A stretch of 52,184 nt of DNA from Caballeronia peredens (GTDB lineage Bacteria; Pseudomonadota; Gammaproteobacteria; Burkholderiales; Burkholderiaceae), in the NCBI GenBank assembly GCA_001544595.2, contig FCOH02000034.1, forward strand, positions 1-52,184. The letters run 5' to 3'. The position numbers and the translations under genes are program-made. The notes beneath the pieces were generated by a model. That model saw nothing but the letters and a program-made list of their open reading frames with translations, had not been told where the DNA came from and searched no databases. The first letter of the stretch is position 1. Every line of letters starts with the position of its first letter. Positions 44,432-52,184 of the stretch are shown one piece after another.

Positions 44432-46147
44432 CTAGCTAGTTAACAACGCCGCGAGCCGCTCGCCGATGATGACACTCGGCGCCATGGTGTTTCCCGTGGT
44501 CAGATTCGGCATCACAGATGCATCGGCGACACGAAGATTTCGAATGCCTCTCACGCGGAGCTGTGGGTCGACCACCGAACTTGCCTCGCGCCCCATCGCA
44601 CAACTTCCGGAAAGGTGGAAATACGTTCCTGCGGCGTTCCGAATGAAGTTCTCCGTAGCTTGACGATCGAGCCGACCAGGCGCCACTTCGCGCTTCACGT
44701 ACTCCGACAGTTCAGGCGAACTGCCAATCGCGCGACAAATCTCAACGCAGCGGACCAGCGCCTTCATGTCATCAGGCTCAGCAAGGTAGTTTGGGTCCAC
44801 GATTGCCATTTGCCGAACGTCCTTTGACCGGAGCGTAATCTGGCCGTGGCTCTTAGGCTGCACCAGGCCAGGGAGGAGCGACCAACCTGCCACCGGAATC
44901 GCATACTGTTTTGCGACCTCGTCGGTCGCATACGGCACCTGAATCTGGAATGGTTGCAAGTCAGGTACGGGAAGAGCCGAATCGCTCTTCCAGAAGAGCG
45001 TGCATTCTCCAAGATTGTTCCTCGGAGGCAGCGCTTCTTTATATTCGTAGATGCAGCCACCCATCAGGATGTGGTCCCTTAGATTCCTGCCGACGTTCGG
45101 AGAATGTACGGCGACACGAATATCAAGCTTGCGCAAGTCCTCACTGTCGCCAATGCCTGACAGCATGAGCAGTTTTGGAGTTGCGACTGAACCCGCCGAA
45201 AGCACCAGCTCGGTACTTGCTTCGATCCGCTTTTCCGCTCCAGCATGCAGCAGTCGAACGGCGGTCGCACGGTCGCCCGTCAGTTCGATGCCGATGACTG
45301 TGGAATCTGTCAGGACGGTGACATTGGGGCGACTCAGTGCTGGATACAGATAGGCGTTCGCAATGGAGTATCTTCGCCCGTCCTTGATCAGCGTTTGCGC
45401 GACCCCACAACCTCCGTCCTCCTCCATGGTTTGTCCATTCAGATCATCAGTAGAAGGAATTCCGACGCTGGCCGCAGCCCGCATCATTGCGGGGACGATG
45501 GGATTGTTATGTCGATCCTTATCAACGAAAATCTCTCCACGCTCCCCGCGCCACCGGCTAGGGTCGCCCTGCCAATTCTCAATCTTCCGGTAGATGGCGA
45601 GCACCGAGTCGTATCCCCAAGACGAGTCACCCGTCAGCTCCGCCCATTTTTCAAAGTTCTCTCTGTGGCCGCGGGCCCAGACCATCGCGTTAATTGCGCT
45701 TCCGCCGCCAATCCCGCGCCCCATCGCCAAAGGTATCGTGCGGCCGTTGCAGTGAGCGGCCTTAACGTACGGATATACATAGCTCGCGGCGGTACCGATG
45801 TTCGTCGGCCAGAGTGCGGGATCCTCGACTGATTTGACCTCGTTCCAACCACCAGCTTCGATGAGAAGCACCTTTGCCGCAGGGTTTTCAGAGAGTCTCG
45901 ACGCGACAACTATTCCTGCAGTTCCTGCCCCGACGATAACGTAGTCGTACCGCCGCGACAATGCTTTGACGTTGCGAGACTGATTCGCCACTGCATTTGC
46001 GGCGTTCGCAGCAAAGCTACTTGCACTTGCAAATGAAAGTCCGCCGGCAATAGCGACACGAATGAATTCGCGGCGCGTGATTTTTCCTCGCATCACATTT
46101 TCTTCCGCGAGAGCCAACATATCCAATGAGAATTGATCAATCGCCAT
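44432..46147 (-). CDS. GMC-family FAD alcohol oxidoreductase with Tat signal
   Basis: 571 residues. The N-terminus has ITRREFIRVAIAGGLSFA (twin arginine 25-26), a good Tat signal, so a folded flavoprotein would be exported to the periplasm. FAD site YDYVIVGAGTAGIVVASRL, then GRGIGGGSAINAMVWARG, and the late GTYFHLSGSCAMG and TTGNTMAPSVIIGERLA carrying the catalytic His and Asn. GMC enzymes oxidise primary alcohols (choline, aryl and alkyl alcohols) to aldehydes. Following a benzaldehyde-dehydrogenase-like gene by 83 bases, it may oxidise a benzyl-type alcohol. Export is not usual for this partner pair. Confidence 0.85.
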   Translation of the reverse strand: MAIDQFSLDMLALAEENVMRGKITRREFIRVAIAGGLSFASASSFAANAANAVANQSRNVKALSRRYDYVIVGAGTAGIVVASRLSENPAAKVLLIEAGGWNEVKSVEDPALWPTNIGTAASYVYPYVKAAHCNGRTIPLAMGRGIGGGSAINAMVWARGHRENFEKWAELTGDSSWGYDSVLAIYRKIENWQGDPSRWRGERGEIFVDKDRHNNPIVPAMMRAAASVGIPSTDDLNGQTMEEDGGCGVAQTLIKDGRRYSIANAYLYPALSRPNVTVLTDSTVIGIELTGDRATAVRLLHAGAEKRIEASTELVLSAGSVATPKLLMLSGIGDSEDLRKLDIRVAVHSPNVGRNLRDHILMGGCIYEYKEALPPRNNLGECTLFWKSDSALPVPDLQPFQIQVPYATDEVAKQYAIPVAGWSLLPGLVQPKSHGQITLRSKDVRQMAIVDPNYLAEPDDMKALVRCVEICRAIGSSPELSEYVKREVAPGRLDRQATENFIRNAAGTYFHLSGSCAMGREASSVVDPQLRVRGIRNLRVADASVMPNLTTGNTMAPSVIIGERLAALLTS

Positions 46148-46230
46148 GTTCTTGTTCAGGGAAAATTCCCGCCTAATTGACGTGTCTCCTCCAGTCTGGA
46201 GGCGCTAGACTCGAGTTGCTCAGACCGAAA

Positions 46231-47694
46231 TCAGAAGGGATATTCGGACGGCGTTTCAACTGAACTGATCCACTGAGACGTCGTGAATTCTTCGATGTTT
46301 GCCGGTCCGCCAAAGCGGCTACTGTTGCCAGAAGCGCCCATCCCACCGAAGGGCACCTGCGATTCTGTGTTCACGGGCTGATCGTTGACGTGAACCATTC
46401 CGCAACGTAAGCGCTTAGCCAGTGCGATCGCAGCTGACACTGACTTCGAATGAATTGCCGCCGCCAGACCATAGTCACTCGCATGCACAAGCTCAATGGC
46501 TTCGTCTATCGAGTCATAGACCGTCACAGGCGCAACCGGTCCAAACAGCTCATCCGTGAAGGCCGGCATGTCCGCAGTAACCTCCGTCAGAACCGTAGGT
46601 TCGAAGAAGTTTCCCGTTCGCTTTCCGCCTGTGACAAGCACTGCTCCAATATCGACAGACTCTCTGACGATAGTTTCAACTCGTGCGGCCTGCCGCTCGT
46701 TGATGAGCGGTCCCAGATGTACCTGACCTTTTGCTGGGTTCCCCACTGACAGGCGTCCGGCACGCGCGGCGAGCTTCGAGATGTACTCATCAGCGACGCT
46801 TCGGTGGACAAGGTGTCGCCCGGCTTGCATGCAGATTTGGCCTTGGTGAAGGAAAGCTCCCCATGCACCGCATGAGGCGGCCTTATTGACATCGGCGTCT
46901 GGCAGGACGATAAATGGATTATTCCCGCCGAGTTCCAGTGACGTCTTCTTCAGCATTCGGCCGCAAATCTCACCAATCTGGCGACCCACAACTGTCGATC
47001 CAGTGAACGAGATCATCTTAACCAGTGGATGTTGAACCAACGCTTCCCCGGCCTCAACGCCACCTGGCAAGACATGCAACAGTCCTCTTGGAAGACCTGC
47101 GTCCTCGAACAGTTGGGCGACCAGCGCGCCCCCTGTCACTGCGCTGTGGGGATCCGGCTTGAGAATTACCGCATTGCCCAATGCAAGCGCTGGCGCAATC
47201 GTACGAATCGCAAGTACCAACGGAAAGTTCCAAGGCGTAATGACGCCAACGATCCCGACTGGGATACGATGCCACGCATTCACACGACCCGGCACGGAAC
47301 TAGGAAACAGCATTCCGTTTGACTGTAGCGGGAGACTCGCCGCTGTAATCAAATGCTCCCTGCTCGCATTGAGTTCCCAGGAGGCCTTAGGCTCGATCGA
47401 ACCACACTCGCGAACGTTCCAATAGTTGAATAATTTCGATCGTTCTCCGATGAGGCGCGCTGCCTCATAAAACACTGCCGCGCGTTTATCGAAAGGAGTG
47501 TCGGCCCATCGACGCTGCGCAAGCCGCGCACTTTGAACTGCTGCATCAACGTCAGACGGCCCGGATACGCCAATACGAGCAAGCTCGTCGCCCGTTGCCG
47601 GCTCAACTACTGTCGCGATACCTCGCTGACCATCTACCCATTCGCCAAGGTAGATCTTCTCGGCCCAAGGTTCTCTCGATTGTTGGTCCATCAT
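46231..47694 (-). CDS. Benzaldehyde-dehydrogenase-like aldehyde dehydrogenase
   Basis: 487 residues. The NAD site includes IPVGIVGVITPWNFPLVLA and ISFTGSTVVGRQIG; the general-base Glu is in SLELGGNNPF and the catalytic Cys in HQGQICMQAGRH. VRECGSIEPKASWE near 85 and LPLQSNGMLFPSS are typical of XylC/AreC benzaldehyde dehydrogenases. It would turn an aromatic aldehyde into the acid. GGAGGAG precedes the ATG. It sits between an AraC regulator and a GMC alcohol oxidoreductase on the same strand, forming an alcohol-to-acid pair. Confidence 0.87.
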   Translation of the reverse strand: MMDQQSREPWAEKIYLGEWVDGQRGIATVVEPATGDELARIGVSGPSDVDAAVQSARLAQRRWADTPFDKRAAVFYEAARLIGERSKLFNYWNVRECGSIEPKASWELNASREHLITAASLPLQSNGMLFPSSVPGRVNAWHRIPVGIVGVITPWNFPLVLAIRTIAPALALGNAVILKPDPHSAVTGGALVAQLFEDAGLPRGLLHVLPGGVEAGEALVQHPLVKMISFTGSTVVGRQIGEICGRMLKKTSLELGGNNPFIVLPDADVNKAASCGAWGAFLHQGQICMQAGRHLVHRSVADEYISKLAARAGRLSVGNPAKGQVHLGPLINERQAARVETIVRESVDIGAVLVTGGKRTGNFFEPTVLTEVTADMPAFTDELFGPVAPVTVYDSIDEAIELVHASDYGLAAAIHSKSVSAAIALAKRLRCGMVHVNDQPVNTESQVPFGGMGASGNSSRFGGPANIEEFTTSQWISSVETPSEYPF

Positions 47695-47857
47695 CGCTCC
47701 TCCAGTTAATTTGAAGATTCGCCTCGCCGTCCTTCCGCTGACGTCTGGCTTGGAAGATGATCGACCCGCTAAAAATATTTACCTTGTCCGGCTTTCTTCA
47801 ACTTCTTGACTGGAACGATTCTGTCTGTGACCGTGGAGCACTTTGGTCCCGACCGTC

Positions 47858-48910
47858 TCAGGATGAGGCCGAGACGAAACTTCCTGCGCGCTCGCGCCAC
47901 TCCGTTGGACTATGGCCAAAATGTTGGCGAAACCTTCGGCTGAAGTGCGCGGCACTCGCAAATCCACAACGCCACGCTACCTCCTCGATCCGAATCCCAT
48001 CCTTGCAAATCCCCTCGATCAGTTGCCTCGCACGCTCCAGGCGCTGACCCCAAAGGTAGCGCATCAATGAGGTGCCCTCGTCGTGGAAAAGTCGGTTTAG
48101 GTAGCTCACTGACACTCCCGCCGCACTTGCGATAGCGTGTGCATCAAGGCTCTCCTCTCCCAAATGGTTGGCGATGTGGCGCTTAGCTCTGTGATAGGCC
48201 GCTGTCGTAGAACGAGAGCCAGCAGCGCCACTCGACTCGAGAAGCACGCCGAGCCAGTCAATGAGATGCGACCCGAGCAAAGCCTGGGTCGTGTATCTCA
48301 TTTCAGCAAAATTTGAAGCGACTGCTCGGATCATGTCAAAAACCACGCTTACGTCAGCAGAACTCATATCCGGTTCAATACAGTGGCTCAGCTGGCAACG
48401 AAAGCCTCGCTCCTGCAGAGAGGACTTTTTGCATCTCAGAACGATCAAGCTTGTTTCGTCTTGAAATGTCTCCGTGAACGGCATCGACGGATCAACGATG
48501 AGCAATTCGCCTGCCGCAACAATTTTCCGGTCGCCATCCTGCTCAAAGAGCAACTTCCCTTGGGACACGAGCTTGACGTAGATGTGTTGACTGTGCTCCT
48601 GCGTAGAGATGTCGGGAAACAGAGTCAGCGCCGTCATCCTGACGGTGGAAAACGCTGTTTCACCCAATTCAATGGCTCGGACTTCAGCGTTATAGGGTCG
48701 ACATTTATCGGGTTTGCAGCCTAAGCCGTGGCTCAACGTTAGATATGTCCTTAGCTCCGACAGCGCGAGTTGTCCTTTGATCTCAATCCGCGCACCACCG
48801 GACCTATCTGGATAGAACATAGTCAAGTCCTCAAGCCGATTAATCGCTAGGGAAAGTACTGATTTTTCTTGGCACGGCTCGATGCGGCGAGCAAATACTT
48901 CGGATTTCAA
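47858..48910 (-). CDS. AraC-family regulator (AraC-binding-like domain type)
   Basis: 350 residues. Residues 50-210 form the cupin-like sensing domain seen in FeaR/XylS-related activators; 240-345 form two helix-turn-helix units (LDAHAIASAAGVSVSYLNRLF and IRIEEVAWRCGFASAAHFSRRF) ending HFGHSPTEWR. It lies 163 bases upstream of the aldehyde dehydrogenase on the same strand and diverges from the PnbB-like lyase gene, so it may activate both. Confidence 0.87.
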   Translation of the reverse strand: MKSEVFARRIEPCQEKSVLSLAINRLEDLTMFYPDRSGGARIEIKGQLALSELRTYLTLSHGLGCKPDKCRPYNAEVRAIELGETAFSTVRMTALTLFPDISTQEHSQHIYVKLVSQGKLLFEQDGDRKIVAAGELLIVDPSMPFTETFQDETSLIVLRCKKSSLQERGFRCQLSHCIEPDMSSADVSVVFDMIRAVASNFAEMRYTTQALLGSHLIDWLGVLLESSGAAGSRSTTAAYHRAKRHIANHLGEESLDAHAIASAAGVSVSYLNRLFHDEGTSLMRYLWGQRLERARQLIEGICKDGIRIEEVAWRCGFASAAHFSRRFRQHFGHSPTEWRERAGSFVSASS

Positions 48911-49097
48911 GCGTACTCTTCACTGCGTCAGATGGACCATCAGTTGCCCATGAATGTTATTCATCGGCAAGTTGAAAAGACATCCCTTCTGATTAGTTTC
49001 TGCGTATGTCAATGTGTTCGGTACGGTTTTCTCGCCCTAATCACGTCGGCAACGGGCCGAGACGTTGAAAGCTCAGCTATATCAGGAGATTTACATC
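48911..49097. promoter_or_regulatory. Divergent promoter region, araC-like and pnbB-like genes
   Basis: 187 bases between divergent starts. CAGGAG about 12 bases before 49098 is the lyase ribosome binding site. No palindrome stands out. Confidence 0.4.
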
Positions 49098-49655
49098 ATG
49101 GAAGCAACAGTAGCGGTCTCGCACAAAGACCAACTGGTAGCGCACATTATTCCGTTTCTGGAAGAAGTCAAGGATCTGACTACCGGTACCGACGTCGAGC
49201 GCTGGTTAAACGAGAAATATAGCGTTGACAGCGACTTCTATCGTGAGACCGCGCGGCTGATTAAGCTGGGGGTGCTTGAGGAGGGTTGGGCCGCCAACGT
49301 CGAGATTGCAGGTCGGCGCTACCGCCGCGCCCGACTAGTGGACCCGTCTGAAGAAACGTTTGGCTTTAGCATCACCACGGTGTACATGGATAGCACCGAA
49401 AATACTCAAAGCAACCCTGAACAATCCTTCCGCGGAGACTACCACTCTCATCCCTACGGCGAGTTCAATATGGTCTTCTCGCTCAATGACGGCGCAGCGC
49501 TTGCCGGACCGAACGGATGGTGTTATGGGGGATGGACGGCACCTGCACCGGGAAGCCACCACTATCCGGAGGCAAAAGGCGGAGCCGTAATCGCGCTGTT
49601 CTTCCTGCCTGCAGGACGGATTGCATACAACGTGAAAGCGCCGGACGCACAATAA
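49098..49655 (+). CDS. pnbB: 4-hydroxylaminobenzoate lyase-like protein (DUF4863, PnbB-like)
   Basis: 185 residues. The C-terminal half is cupin-like, with a likely metal site FRGDYHSHPYGEFNMVF (His116, His118, Glu122) and GSHHYPE (His154/155), and PNGWCYGGWTAPAPG between. This matches my memory of DUF4863, to which PnbB of 4-nitrobenzoate degraders belongs. PnbB turns 4-hydroxylaminobenzoate into protocatechuate and ammonia. The N-terminal 60 residues are helical. The start at 49098 was preferred to 49065 because of AGGAG upstream. The convergent gene is a nitroreductase, the expected partner. Confidence 0.75.
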   Translation: MEATVAVSHKDQLVAHIIPFLEEVKDLTTGTDVERWLNEKYSVDSDFYRETARLIKLGVLEEGWAANVEIAGRRYRRARLVDPSEETFGFSITTVYMDSTENTQSNPEQSFRGDYHSHPYGEFNMVFSLNDGAALAGPNGWCYGGWTAPAPGSHHYPEAKGGAVIALFFLPAGRIAYNVKAPDAQ

Positions 49656-49659
49656 CCGC

Positions 49660-49689
49660 AGGGCGCCGGTCACCGGCGCCCTCCTTTTT
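49660..49689 (+). terminator. Intrinsic terminator of the pnbB-like gene
   Basis: A perfect 10-bp GC stem, AGGGCGCCGG (49660-49669) and CCGGCGCCCT (49673-49682), has a 3-base loop and is followed by CC and TTTTT (49685-49689). It starts 4 bases after the stop codon. This is the clearest rho-independent terminator in the window. Confidence 0.9.
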
Positions 49690-49694
49690 ACGAA

Positions 49695-50399
49695 TCACTC
49701 GGCATCGAACCCGAAGAAGGTCGTAAATCCCTCGACCGGCTCCCGAGCCATCGCAAGGCTGTTAATGTGCGAGTCCTGCTCAGCGAACCCTAGACTCATA
49801 CCGCACACCAATCGATAGCTTTGAGGGAATCCGAGTTGTCTCGAGACGATGTCTTCGTATCGCGCGAAGGATACCTGCGGACATGTCGCCAATCCGACCG
49901 CTCGCGCTGCGAGCATAAGCGACTGCAAGAACAGCCCATAGTCGAGCCAACTGAACTCGGTCAGCGACGGGTTAATTGCAAAAATCAATCCTACGGGTGC
50001 ACCGAAGAAATCAAAATTCTTTGCTGTAACCGCTGCACGCTGTTTCACGTCGCTCTTCGAAACACCCAGTGCACCATAATAAACGCTTCCAAATGCCTCT
50101 TGCCGAAGTCGCATGAGTTCAGGAAGCGGATCTGGCATATGACGCAACGGCGGGTGAAGATTGGCAGCGTGAGCCCGACCCAACTCTTCGCTCAACGCCG
50201 CTTTTTTTTCTCCGCTTAGCACATACACATGCCAAGGTTGGATATTGGAGTTGCTCGGAGCGTATCTCGCCACATCTAAAATCTCTTCGATGACCTTCCG
50301 TGGCACTTGATCAGATTTGAACCTTCTCACAGCGCGACGGGAGCGAATGATGGCGTCAATGACGCTGGCAGTTGGATGCGTGTCTCGATTAATCTTCAT
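49695..50399 (-). CDS. pnbA: Nitroreductase (PnbA/NfnB-like)
   Basis: 234 residues from ATG 50399. FMN contacts lie in RRAVRRFKSD (about 20-30) and ARYAPSNSNIQPWHVYVL (about 43-60); the C-terminal GMSLGFAEQDSHINSLAM region is typical of this nitroreductase group, which includes PnbA and MhqN-type enzymes. PnbA reduces 4-nitrobenzoate to 4-hydroxylaminobenzoate, the substrate of the convergent lyase. No clear ribosome binding site is seen before 50399. An in-frame ATG at 50492, preceded by AAAAGAG, would add 31 residues not usual for the family; the start is therefore uncertain. The symbol is by family and context, not proof of substrate. Confidence 0.75.
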   Translation of the reverse strand: MKINRDTHPTASVIDAIIRSRRAVRRFKSDQVPRKVIEEILDVARYAPSNSNIQPWHVYVLSGEKKAALSEELGRAHAANLHPPLRHMPDPLPELMRLRQEAFGSVYYGALGVSKSDVKQRAAVTAKNFDFFGAPVGLIFAINPSLTEFSWLDYGLFLQSLMLAARAVGLATCPQVSFARYEDIVSRQLGFPQSYRLVCGMSLGFAEQDSHINSLAMAREPVEGFTTFFGFDAE

Positions 50400-50592
50400 G
50401 GATGAAATCACTGGAAGGATTTCTACATCATGACATGGACCAAAAAAGCATCGCAGTGAAACATGTTCACCTGCGAAGTGAATCGAGTTCATGTTCTCTT
50501 TTCGCACTTCCACCCGCTCTCTCATCCGCCTGCAGCATTAATCGCAGACACTTTTTGATACTGCTGCTGCGACGTAAGTCAATCGGTAGATT

Positions 50593-50625
50593 GAATCACG
50601 TGCAACAGGATATTGCACGTGATTC
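50593..50625. promoter_or_regulatory. 13-bp perfect palindrome between nitroreductase and FMN reductase genes
   Basis: Arms GAATCACGTGCAA (50593-50605) and TTGCACGTGATTC (50613-50625) with a 7-base spacer. It lies about 195 bases upstream of the nitroreductase start and 180 upstream of the FMN reductase start, in a 405-base divergent gap that holds no other gene. The symmetry and length are far beyond chance for a short region. It is a strong operator candidate controlling both genes; no U-run follows. Confidence 0.7.
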
Positions 50626-50804
50626 CCTTTGTCTGAGTTAGTACGACAACCATAATCGAAGGGCACCTCCCACTGTCACCGTCGTCGTCCTTCCCCGACG
50701 CAACGTTTGGTCCTTCTTTCGCCTAACCTGGTGATGATTGCAACCCTCAACGGAATCCCAAGTCCGTTGAGTTCCCACCTCAACGCTAAGGGTAGACAGC
50801 CAAA

Positions 50805-51392
50805 ATGAGCACGACAATTCTTGCGATTGCCGGCAGCACTCGGCGCGATTCGTTTAATCAGAAAGTGCTTGATGTAGCTGCGAGCGGAGCTTCTGCACTC
50901 GGAGCTCGAGTTCTCGATGTTCGTCTTGCAGATTACCCAATGCCGATCTACGATGCCGAGTCCGAGGGCACAAGCGGCGTACCTGAGAACGCTTTGCGCA
51001 TTCAGGATATGCTCGCGGAGAGCGACGCCATCCTCATCGCTTCACCTGAGTATAACGGTGGTTACACCCCAATTCTCAAGAACACGCTTGATTGGTGCAG
51101 CAGAGCGACGCGAGCCGGCACGCCCGGGCTTACCCTCTTCGCTAACAAACCAGTTGCAGTCGTCAGCGCTTCGCCAGGCCCACTTGGTGGCGCTAAAGCG
51201 CAAATTGGTATCAAAATTGTTCTTGAGAGACTGGGACTTATCTTGATACCACAATCGTTCTCGTTGGGTCTCGCTGCATCTGCGTTCAATGAACAAGGAA
51301 CACTAAAGGACAAAGACGTGGAGAAACTCTTGCGCGCGGTCGGCGAGTCGCTTGTTGGTCTCACAAGCAAACTTCATACAGCTACGGTCTAG
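50805..51392 (+). CDS. NADPH-dependent FMN reductase (YieF/ChrR-like)
   Basis: 195 residues, flavodoxin fold. The FMN phosphate loop GSTRRDSFNQ (residues 10-19) and SPEYNGGYTPILKNTLDW (about 79-96) are the family signatures. Members reduce quinones, chromate, nitro compounds or free FMN using NAD(P)H. Being divergent from the nitroreductase, it might support nitroaromatic reduction or protect against quinones. A ribosome binding site is weak. It is intact and of normal size. Confidence 0.85.
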   Translation: MSTTILAIAGSTRRDSFNQKVLDVAASGASALGARVLDVRLADYPMPIYDAESEGTSGVPENALRIQDMLAESDAILIASPEYNGGYTPILKNTLDWCSRATRAGTPGLTLFANKPVAVVSASPGPLGGAKAQIGIKIVLERLGLILIPQSFSLGLAASAFNEQGTLKDKDVEKLLRAVGESLVGLTSKLHTATV

Positions 51393-51509
51393 TGTCGAAC
51401 TTCCGAGCGATGCACAGTAGTACTCCACAACGGCCCGAGCAGCCATGCTAGGGCCGCTTTCGTAGCTACGAAGATGGAATGTCTCGATGATTTTTTCCGC
51501 CCGAGTCTA

Positions 51510-52184
51510 TCAAGAGACCATCCCAGTCAGACGCTCGCTTGCGGTCCAAAGACGTGCTGCAATGTCGGGATCAATCGCCCAGCTTTTCACACCCGGTCCA
51601 ATTCCATCTTCAGCTGCCAACGGCGCGACGTCACAATCTTCGCAGTAAAGGCCTCCTAATCCGTCAAGCTGTGAGCTGACTGCGCACCACAAGGTCGTAG
51701 CGGCGCCCTGCTGAACCGTCTTGAAGCCTGGGTCCTCGGCAGTTTTTAAAGTCCCGTCTTCTTTGACCGCCCCCATCAGACGGTAGTCATCGATGGTCAT
51801 ATGCCGCGCCAATGGCGTAAATATTGAACCTGGGTGCAAAGAGAAAGCCCTTACCCCCTCTTGTTTTGCAATCTGATCAAGGTGAAGAGCAAACAAAACG
51901 TTTGCAGTCTTCGACTGCGCATACGCTGTCCACTTGTCGTAACTACGTCGGCTGTAGTGCAGATCCTCAAGATCTACGCCACAGAGTTGATGGGCTCGTG
52001 ACGAGACACTGATTACTCTTGCGCCCTCTGCTTTCCGCAAAGCCGGCATGAGAAGCTGAGAAAGCTGAAAATGCCCAAGATGATTCGCACTAAATTGCTG
52101 CTCAACGGTAAGCGGCTCGGGCCGACCGTTTCCCCATGCTGACTTTTTCAAAGCATGATGAGCGCGTTTAGATAACGGAGCCAG
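51510..52184 (-). CDS. Partial short-chain dehydrogenase/reductase (N-terminus off the right edge)
   Basis: The frame stays open to the window edge, about 224 codons. Visible parts are FSANHLGHFQLSQLL, VISVSSRAH (catalytic Ser), YAQSKTANVLFAL (Tyr and Lys of YxxxK) and HPGSIFTPLARH, the core of the classical SDR/retinol-dehydrogenase-like branch. The NAD(P)-binding N-terminus, including TGxxxGxG, is outside the window. It reduces or oxidises an alcohol/ketone pair. Convergent with the FMN reductase gene, 117 bases apart. Confidence 0.85.
   Translation of the reverse strand: MAPLSKRAHHALKKSAWGNGRPEPLTVEQQFSANHLGHFQLSQLLMPALRKAEGARVISVSSRAHQLCGVDLEDLHYSRRSYDKWTAYAQSKTANVLFALHLDQIAKQEGVRAFSLHPGSIFTPLARHMTIDDYRLMGAVKEDGTLKTAEDPGFKTVQQGAATTLWCAVSSQLDGLGGLYCEDCDVAPLAAEDGIGPGVKSWAIDPDIAARLWTASERLTGMVS

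Noticed and set aside
1..52184. CRISPR array, tRNA, rRNA, transposase or replication origin
   Set aside because: No regular spaced repeats, cloverleaf sequence, rRNA-like stretch, transposase motif or iteron set was seen by eye. A short or degenerate element could be missed.

Overview
The window looks like accessory DNA of a beta-proteobacterium of the Burkholderiaceae (Paraburkholderia/Caballeronia/Burkholderia type). The reasons are two Burkholderia-style porins, a DUF3331 protein, an sdhCDAB operon with Burkholderia-like SdhA/SdhB sequences, and many LysR regulators beside catabolic genes. No rRNA, tRNA, CRISPR array, transposase or replication origin was seen. All family assignments were made by eye from motifs.

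Layout. (1) 1-7 kb is a decaying stretch. It holds a partial MASE4 sensor running off the left edge, a small GIY-YIG-like protein, a broken AhpD-like gene, a LysR gene with several frameshifts, an intact hypothetical lipoprotein, and an ECF sigma/anti-sigma pair in which each gene carries one in-frame stop codon. (2) 7-10 kb holds a GT1 glycosyltransferase and a permuted papain-like (YiiX/YaeF) protein. (3) 10-19 kb is a small uptake-and-hydrolysis cluster: porin, LysR, M20 amidohydrolase, MHS-type symporter, secreted lipase-like hydrolase, a second alpha/beta hydrolase and a LysR. (4) 19-25.4 kb holds a FUSC efflux protein overlapping a cyclic-nucleotide-domain MscS channel, an alpha/beta hydrolase without the usual OsmC half, a DUF3331 protein and an isoprenylcysteine methyltransferase-like membrane protein. 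(5) 26.4-29.7 kb is a complete high-GC sdhCDAB operon, without its usual core-genome neighbours. (6) 30-37 kb holds a large membrane-anchored patatin-like protein, a porin and an AAHS aromatic-acid transporter. (7) 37-52 kb is the most notable part, a nitrogen-bearing aromatic catabolic island.

The island has two halves. The first is a tight minus-strand operon of Rieske oxygenase, glutamine-synthetase-like ligase, 2Fe-2S ferredoxin, ferredoxin reductase, class-I glutamine amidotransferase (PuuD-like) and LysR. It faces a divergent GntR regulator across a region of repeated TGCATAC boxes. Ligase plus amidotransferase plus oxygenase is the logic of gamma-glutamylation-dependent amine oxidation, as in aniline degradation. 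The second half holds an AraC regulator, a benzaldehyde-dehydrogenase-like enzyme, a Tat-exported GMC alcohol oxidase, a PnbB-like 4-hydroxylaminobenzoate lyase convergent with a PnbA-like nitroreductase, an NAD(P)H-dependent FMN reductase and a partial SDR. Read together, these could take a nitrobenzyl alcohol or nitrobenzaldehyde through nitrobenzoate and hydroxylaminobenzoate to protocatechuate plus ammonia, with an amine-handling branch alongside. That combined reading is inference; the individual family calls are firmer.
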